Source of the DNA: Myrmaecium sp. VS I D KN 1
Lineage: Eukaryota; Ascomycota; Dothideomycetes; Valsariales; Valsariaceae
DNA: 43,056 nt
Direction: 5' to 3'
Assembly: GCA_019775845.1 (NCBI GenBank)
Contig: JADQAV010000006.1
Location: forward strand, 10,744 to 53,799
The translations under genes and the position numbers were made by a program. Shown piece by piece: positions 29,301 to 38,300 of the stretch; position 1 is the first letter of the stretch, and every line of letters begins with the position of its first letter. The notes beneath the pieces are model-generated. The model had not been told where the DNA came from. It saw only the letters and a list, made by a program, of their open reading frames with translations, and made no database searches.

Positions 29301-32300
29301 ATGCTTGAATATAAATCTTGTTTATTTAATCCACTAGTTTTTCGGTTTTTAAACATAAAGAATGCTTTTTTGAAATCCAAAAAATCTAAATATTTTGTGG
29401 TGTTTAATGGGAATTGTTCAAACAAAGGTATTAATATAGTTTCAATAGCACTTAATTGAGATATAGTAAATACTAAAGTATCTCTTTCAGTGTTTAGTCT
29501 TCCACAACCTAAAGTGGATTTTATTAATTCTAAAGCTTTTCTATCGTCTCCCTCTTATCACCTGCAATAAATTTAATATTATGATAGCAATAAAACAATA
29601 AAGTATTAGTTAATATCAGAAGGGTCTTTTCTTCCTCTGTTCATTCCAGATTTTATAACCAATAATTTTTCTAATCCTTCTGAAGTTAAATGTTTTTTAT
29701 CTTTAATCAAGTTTGCACATTTAACAAAATCATCAAATTCAAATCTCTTAACACCATGTAAAGGATATTTTTGGAAAAAAGGAATAATTATATTAATTAT
29801 ATTTTCAAATCTTGTAACAGTTAATACTTTACAATACATGTTACTTTTTAATGTACCACAATTTAAAAATAAAATTATTAAATTCAAAAGTTCTTTATCT
29901 CTTTCATGTTGAGTGATTTGAAAATTTAATTTAACTGTTTTACCTGAGACAGTCTGAGTAGTTTTTTGAACATGCACCATAAAACATCCTTCTCCTTCTG
30001 TGAAACCAACAACTCAATTAGGATTTATGTCTTTAGGGCTATCATAAATAGGATTAAATACAGGGACGATATTAGGGAAACATTCAGCTAGTGTTTCTGT
30101 TAAACCATTACGCATAGAAGCCTTAATTGACAGAACTTTATAAAAACCTTCCTCAGTAAGATGCTCTTTCTTATGCATAATAAGGGCAACCTGTTTAAAA
30201 AGTTCATAGTCTATACGCTTTTTTGTCAATAAAGGATATTTATCAAAAAAAGGTATTATAATATTTACTATTTCTGATAAAGAATATACCTTAAATAAAC
30301 AGCTATTAGTATTATTATAAATATTTCCTACTCCACCCAAACATTCTCTTATTTTTTCTAAAAGTTCTCGTTCTTTACTATGTAAATGGATTTGTAGATG
30401 TATACTAATACTTCAACCTAACTTCATATTTTTATTTCTAGTTAATTGAATAGAAAAACATCCTTCAGCATCTGTAAAACCAGTTACATAATAAGGACTC
30501 AATAGAACTCTGCCACTTTTATCCTTAATATTCGCTTCATGGGAAGATATTCTAGTGTGAAGGTCTCTTGCCCATAGGTAAGTAATACAAGAATACATTA
30601 TAAGATATGTATTACTTCTTAACTAGAAGTATTACCATAAGTATTAACAGCAGAATATTTGATTATTGAAAACAAAAAAAAAAAGATATGTAAACTAATT
30701 CTAAACACAAACTCAAAACCTATTACTTCTCCTTGTTTATTTTTACGTGCTCTACATAAAAAATTAGATTCTGCTTCACAAATACCTACAAACCATTCAA
30801 TAAATTTAATATTTATTGTAGGCAAAACTTCATGGGTACCCTTAATTTTTTTCTGATCTTCGCTACTATTTTTAGAGTTAGAAAAAGTAGTTATACGAAG
30901 GACAGGTGAAACTGTAAAAGGTACAGTTAAAGAAGTAATACAATTAACTTTTTGGGAGAATAACCCCTGTCCCTTGAGCACCAAAAATTAATATATGGCG
31001 CGGTTTAAGATTTTTACTTACACTTTTTTGTAAGTAAAAAAAAATAAAAGGGAAACTAAAAAAGTATCTTAAAGGCCTCATTGAATTTATTTAACAATTT
31101 AAATAGTGTAATACCCTCTCCTATAAAATATAAATAAAAGAGAGAGAGCTAGCCTAAGCCTAGGCCTGGCTCTTAATCTGTAATATACTTAAAAACGCAA
31201 GTTTTTATGATGATCTTCCTCGATTCATTCCTGATTTGATTTTACTAATTTGTTCTAATCCTTCGGTAGTAAGATGACCACCGTTTTCTATTATGTCTTA
31301 TTTTTTTTTGTTATTTTATATAAAATAACAAAAAAAAAATAGGCAAGAAATCAACCCAAGAAATCTTGCAACTTAATACCTACAACGGGGTGTTTATGAA
31401 AAAACGGTATGATTTTCTCACGAATATCGGAAAATTTAGAACATCTATAATCCCCTAACTCTACATGACTAAAAGGATAATATTTTCCACATCCAAAATA
31501 ATTTTCAAAACTTTTGATTAACTGTTCATCCCTAGAATGTTGAGTTAATTGAAAAACTAACATTACTTGGACTCCCAATTTATGGCTTGAAGATTTAGCT
31601 ATAGCGATCTTGAAAGAACCATCACCAGATGTAAAGCCTGCCATTCATTCAGGATGTGGAATTTCGGTCTCTACCGCTAGAGGCCTTGGTACAGGGATAC
31701 ACATAGGGAAGGCTTCTTTCAATACTGAAGTTAAACCTTTATTAAGGGTAGCCCGAATGTTTACAATAGCTTGAAGGCCAGCATCCGTCACATGTTCTTC
31801 TTTATGCATCATCATAACAACATTTTTGAAAAGAATATAATCCCCGTGCTTTTTAGATATTAAAGGGTATTTATCGAAATGAGGAATTAATACCTTCATA
31901 ATCTGTTCTAAAGAACGAACAACCCAAACACAAGAATCTTTTTCTGTATACCTTACCTTTCCAATTCCCCCAAAATAAGTTTGAATAAGCTTTAAAAGAT
32001 CTTCATCTTTTTTATGCAATTTAATCTGGAAAATAGTTTCAATTGATCAACCTGCACGAACTCTAGCCATTTTTCTAACACCGACCATAAAGGATCCCTC
32101 TGCGTCCACAAAGCCCGTGATAAAGCAAGGATTCAATATAGGTTTAGATATAGCAGTAGTATAAAATCTTTTAAATATTTTTAACTTATAATCCTTTATT
32201 TTGGTAAAGTTAGAGTTCGTGCTAAATTGTCAAGTAGTTAAGGAAAGGGTTATAATTAAAAAAATCAGGACACCATAAGAATAAACCATAAAAAGTCTAA

Positions 32301-35300
32301 GCAAGTAAATACATAATCCATTACACCATCTAAATCTAAACGGTCTAAATATACTGCCGGTCTCCCGACGGATCGGACTATATCTTTATCCTCTCAAATA
32401 TAAAACCGTTTGCTTTATTGAGAGAATATATCACGTGTAGCCTCTGAAGACCCAAATACATACGCATTTGGTTTCCTGCTGATTGTCCTAAACTATGCTT
32501 TATTATAAAACAATTATTAATTATTAGGGATTTCCAGCATATAGTGATATTTTTCAACAGCTATTACTTAACTGTTGCACCCCATAGTGACATTTGCCCG
32601 TAGGGCAGTACATACAAACTTACTTATTATAAGAAAGAAGTTTTTAATCTTGTTATCAAATATCAGGCTAAATAGAAGATTCAAATTTATATCTTCCTCT
32701 ATAAAGCTTGTCTGTATCTATTTTTTTAGATATCGCGGAAGAAATATTAATATTACCCAGAGCTAAAGCTGCTTGAGTATAAGAAGAGAAAGGAGAACCT
32801 TCCACTAATTTACCATTATCATAAACATTTACACCAAATCCTGAATTACCTTTTTTAGATACTTTAACAATATCGGATAAAGCTTTATAAGATAACCCTG
32901 AAGATAAATCAAATATAGGAGGATTGTTTAATATTTCATTAATTTTGTTTAAGTTTGGAGCTTCCGCTACCAGAACGTTAGTTGTATATCTTTTATTAAT
33001 ATACTTAATTATTTCAATGAAACATTTTTTACCTTCAGGGTTTGTTGTATGTCCTAAAGTTTTAAGTTTTACTGCTAATTCTCATAACTGGAAATCTACA
33101 CCTTTTCTAGATATAAATGTTAATGATTTAAAAAAAGGTAAAATATAATTATAAAGTTGAAGAATATTAGTAACACTTAAAATACATGTATTAAGATTAT
33201 CTTTAAAGACTCCAGGAGTAGGCTTAGTGTTCAATTTATCAACTTTAGGTCCTATTTCTGGGCAATATGGTAACTTAATTAAAAATTCAGCAATTTCATA
33301 AAAAAAGTGTATATTTTTAGAGTGCTGTTTAATCGCAAAAGTAGGAACCATATTAGATATACAGAATGTACCATCCCCTTCTACAAATCCTAAAAGTCTA
33401 GAAGGAGTTAATGATCTCTTAGGAAGATCATTAATATTAAATTGAAATCTTTGACTATTCATACCCGATTTTATTTTTAATATTTTGTTTAATTCCTCTT
33501 TATTTAATTTTCTTTTTTCCATGTAAGATGTTTTTCTTATTTCAGCTGCTGCTTTAAAATCTTGGAAATCTAAAAATTTAGAAGTTGTAAAATAATATTT
33601 TGAAAAGATAGGAATAAGTATTTCCAGTATATCTTTAAACTTGGCTATTGTATAATAAGATTCATGAAGGTTTTTTGAATCTATAATAACACCTACCTCT
33701 CGATTTACCAATCCACTTAATAAATTTTTTATATATACTAAAGTTTGTCTATCATCTCAATGTAATTTTATTTTGAATGATAAAGCCCCTGTATTAGATA
33801 TAAAAAACATTGATTCTGCTTCTTAAAATCCACAGAATCACTCTAATTTAAATTCTCTTTCCTTTAATCAAGTTTCTTCCGGCTGGTTAATAGCAGTGTT
33901 TTGTTTTTGTCACACTTTATTAACAGATACAGACATGAGCTCAATGCCTTCATGATAACAGTCAGGTAAAACACACAATCTTACTTATTATCAAATAATA
34001 AGCTAGAATAACTTTGAATTCGTATATTCTATTAGTTAAATACTTTTTATCTAACTAAAAGTTCCGACTGTGCATTAAGCAGCATTTCAGCCACCCATTA
34101 GTGACCCAGTCTGTCGCGACCATTTATATGGCCGACGATCTTAAAGCTTGTGAAACTTCTTTGATCGTTTTCACTAACATCGCCAAATAATCTTAAAGAC
34201 TATTCTATATCCCCGTCGGGATATACCACTTTAATCTTTCTTTTTCTATAAAGATTGTAGAAAGATTGTTACTCGCGGGACTATGATTTAATATAAAAAT
34301 GAAGTATAATAAATTATTGATAATAAGATAACTATTTAGTTGACAAATCTTTTACTATTCATTGTCTTTTTACTATTCATTGTCTTTTTACTAATCCTTT
34401 TTCTGTTTTTAGTGCTCTTCTAATAGTTTTTTCATCACAGTTTATAGAATTAGCTGCATCTAAAATAGTAGAATATTCACCGTAAACAGTTCCATTAAGA
34501 TTATATAAAACTACAGGTCTTGTATGTGTAATACACTTTTTCTTAGTCTCATCAGACATAGGAGATCTATTTAAAGCTTTCTCTCTTATTTTCTCTATTG
34601 TTTCAGGAGAAAGCTTTTTACCTCTGTTTAAACTACCTACCATTTCCCGTCTTGCGTCAGTATAAATATCTTTCATTTTTTGACGGTCAACTTCAGTATG
34701 TTTATAACCAAAACTAGAACCTGCCTCAGTTAAAATATTATAATTAGGTAATAACAATTTTAGATATTTATCTTCTAAATCCAACAATTCCTTATTATTT
34801 TCTTTAGTAACTATATTAGGATATAATTCTAATATAATAAAAGCAAAATTATTTAATTCATATTTTTTTACTGCTAATTTAACTATTTTACTCAAGGCCA
34901 TCAGATTTATCATACAAACAAATAATTAATTCTTTACCTCCTATATAGTATCTGTTATTGTCTCCCCCTATTCATACCATCTTTAATTTTATAAATAAGA
35001 TCTATTCCTCCCTCTGTAAGATGAACTTTATTATTCATTAGTTCAATTACTTGAACTCAGTCAGAAAAATCTTGATATTTGGATCCTAAAATAGGATACT
35101 CCTTAAAGAATGGTATAATTATAGAATTAAGGTCTGAAAATTTCGACACTTCAAATATATAAGTATCTTGGTTTTTAAAAACATTTCCTGAATTAAAATA
35201 ATCAATTAAACTTCTTACTAAAAGCTCATCCCTATAATGTTGAGTTAATTGAAATTTTAATTGAACACTAACCCCTTGTTTAGAATTAGAAGATTTAGCC

Positions 35301-38300
35301 GTTTTTATATAAAAACAACCTTCTCCTGTTGCAAACCCAGCTAATCACTGAGGATTAGGAATCTTAGAGTCTATTTCCATAGATTTTTCTGAGACTATAG
35401 CATTAGGAAAAGCTATTTTTAAAGTATCTGAAAGCCCTTTATTAATTGATGCTTTTACTCCCACAAATATTTCTAAACCTTCTTTAGTTAAATGTTCTTT
35501 ATTTAACAAAATGTAATATGCTTTTTTAAAAAGTGTATAGTCTGCGTATTTTTTAGTTATCAAAGGATATTTATCAAAATGGTTTATAATTTTAGCTAAA
35601 TCTTTAATAGATTCAATTCTAAAATGTAACATAGAACCATGTTGAGATATATTCCCTGCATTAAAATAAAGTTTAATTTGTTCTAATAAAACTCTATCTT
35701 TATTGTGTAAACCGATTTGAAAAGTAAGTTTTACTCCTCAACCTGTTTTAGATCTGCTGTCTTTAGTTATTGAGAGAGTAAAGCAACCCTCAGCATCAGT
35801 AAACCCAGTAATGAACCAAGGATTTAATAACATTGTTTTTGGTAGGATTGTTTGACTAGTATAGAACCTTTTATTTATTTGGTTAGAAGGGATTCTGACT
35901 TGATAATTTCTTTCGAAACCCATTAGAGTACACCTTAAATACTTTTCCGTTGTTTTTTTTGATCAATTCGAGATAAGAGGTTTAAAAAAGTATCAACTAC
36001 CGTCTACTCGTTGCTCTTTTACAAACTCGTTTACCTTGTCTGACTTAGATCCGCGATATCCTATTTCTCTTTCGATCATCTTCTGGCTTGTTACCATACC
36101 TGAATAATTACTTCAGCCACTTATATTTTTTCAAATAAAGCTTGGTACCAGAAGCTTTAAGGAGTCCCCGGAGTTTGATAGTTTTAGGCACAATAGTGAG
36201 ATCCCGCCCCACAAAGCACCTCTGAAATAAATTAGATGGTTGCTGAATCTAGCATAAAATCTATTAGTTGCCGCAGAACCTATATAATAATCTTTAGTTA
36301 TTTTATTAACTATCATGTATATTCCACTTAAACCTTTAGTCTCATTTAATATTTGTTTTCTAATATTTTCTGAATCTAGGTTTTCGAAAATATACACAGG
36401 GTTTAGTCCTAATTCTTTAATTATTGAATTTAACCTTTCAGAACAAGAAAATCCAATACTATTATTTGAAGAAGGAATTGTACTATATCTTCTTTTATTT
36501 AAATAGTACGTTGACTTATTATTTAATTTATTATACTTTGTATTTTTCATGTTATTTCCTACTGGGTATATTAATACCTTATTTTTTCTAACTATATTTT
36601 GTATAGTATAATATACAATAATTAAAAGAATTGCAAAGGAAATACTTATATTAAACCATTTTGGGCTATATTCATAACCCAGGAAAGCTGTCTAAGTTCC
36701 GGCTAACTATAACCTAAATTTGTCTGTATAGCGCCCCTGTACTTCATCAATATATTAGTCCCCGATATCTAGTAAATATCTTTATAATATATATCATCTA
36801 AAGCCTTGTGTAATCTTTTAGATTAGGAACTTCCGACTGTACATTAAGCAGCATTTTAGCCACCCACCAGTGAACCAGTCTGTAGCGATCATATAATTAA
36901 CCGACGGTCTCTAATCAGACAACGAATGTTTGACCGTTTTCACTAGCATTGCCAGGTAATATACCCAACACCCCTTTCAGGGTGTTCTACTCTAGTTAAT
37001 AATTAATACAAAACTTATTAATTATAACAGTATATTTCTAATTATATATTTCATATACTCTAAGTTCGAGTAGGACTTTGATTTTTGGAGTCAAGTTAAA
37101 TATACCCAATAAATTTATATTTCATTTCGTCTACTATGTACGGTTTAACTATTGAAACTAAATCAGCCATAGATTGTTTTCAAATACTTATTTTCCATTG
37201 ATCAATATGGCCTGCTTTTATAACACTAGTTTTAAGTCCATATTTTTCATTAAGTATTTTACTTAAGAAAAGACAATCTTTATGTGAAAAACTGTTAGTT
37301 GCAAGAATTATCCCTTGATTTTTTTGTCTAGACCCATCTTGCCAATATCTCAGCGCTCCGTACACATAGTCATAAACTTATATAGTCCCTTACATATGTA
37401 TATAAATACGTATTTATATATAATATATATTTGAAATATAAATAAATAACAATAAATACAAAGTATAGCAGGAAAGATGAATTATTCCGTTAAAGAAATT
37501 ATATATTTACCAAATGCCTCTTTACTTAAGATATATTTTTTTATAGTATTTCTACCTATTTTCATCTTTAAGGCAGCATCTCTCATAGAAACAAAACATA
37601 TTGTTTCTTTAGTTTCTATATTAGTAAAAACAACTTTTTTACTTTTAGTTAAAATATTAAAATTAGCTATACCTTCGCTAATTCTTGCTCGAACCTCAGG
37701 AGAAAAAGGCTTGGAATTTAATTTTTTTAAATGTATTCTTGTTTTTTCTAAATGTTCTGGTGATTTTTTAGACATTTTTAATCGAGTTTCATCTGAATGT
37801 TTAAAACCCAAGCTTGAAGCAGCTTTAATTAAAATATTATATTTAGGTTTTAAAAGATCCATATAATATTGTTCTCTGGCTATTAAATCACATGAAGGAC
37901 TATATTCAAAAATTACTAAAGTAAATTCAGAATAACCATACTTGATTAAAGCTTTATGTATTAACATGTTACGTTTAGGATCAGTAATATAATTAAAACT
38001 ATAATAACTACTAAATCTTTTTCCTAAATCAACACTGCTTCCTACATAAATGTTACCATTTGCTTTGTTTATTCATCCATATATACCAGATTTACCTCTA
38101 TTTTCTTTTACGGCTTGTGCTTTTGAAGTATCGGCATTATCATATATCAAAACCGGAATAACTGGAAAAGAAGGTTTTCCATTTCCTGCTATACTATGTG
38201 AATAACGTAAACTATATTTGTTGCAAAAAGGATTAACGTGGTAAAACATTGTTTATATATATAATTAATTAATTTTTTTCTAGAAGTCTGATTAATCTTG

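Larger units (their letters stand above)
28401..32570 (-). other. group I intron cob-i3 (coding position 437), 4.2 kb composite
   Basis: Exon bases GCAACAGT (32571) before and TATTACTAAC (28400) after, with G at 28401. One full core sits at the 5' end: P 32532-32547, Q 32474-32487, R 32431-32453, S 32374-32387. After it come three endonuclease genes, one of which is split by another. No second core was recognised. The bases 30985-31200 between the ORFs contain a GAGC...GCTC hairpin and nothing coding. Confidence 0.82.
32615..36676 (-). other. group I intron cob-i2 (coding position 393), composite with nested intron
   Basis: It begins after GGGT (36677) and, at its outer limit, ends with G at 32615 before TATGTACTGCC. 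It holds a GIY-YIG gene split by a nested intron (34893-36217), a core of the GACCGTCGG/ACAGACTGG type at 34063-34140, a first candidate 3' junction at 33976 and a LAGLIDADG gene (32668-33810). Either the intron ends at 33976 and another element follows, or it runs to 32615. The 200 bases 34141-34331 hold no gene. Confidence 0.78.

Noticed and set aside
34377-36550. Reading the TGA codons in intron ORFs as stops, which would turn most of them into pseudogenes
   Set aside because: TGA falls at conserved Trp positions in cob, cox1 and in the LAGLIDADG motifs; with table 4 the frames are whole.
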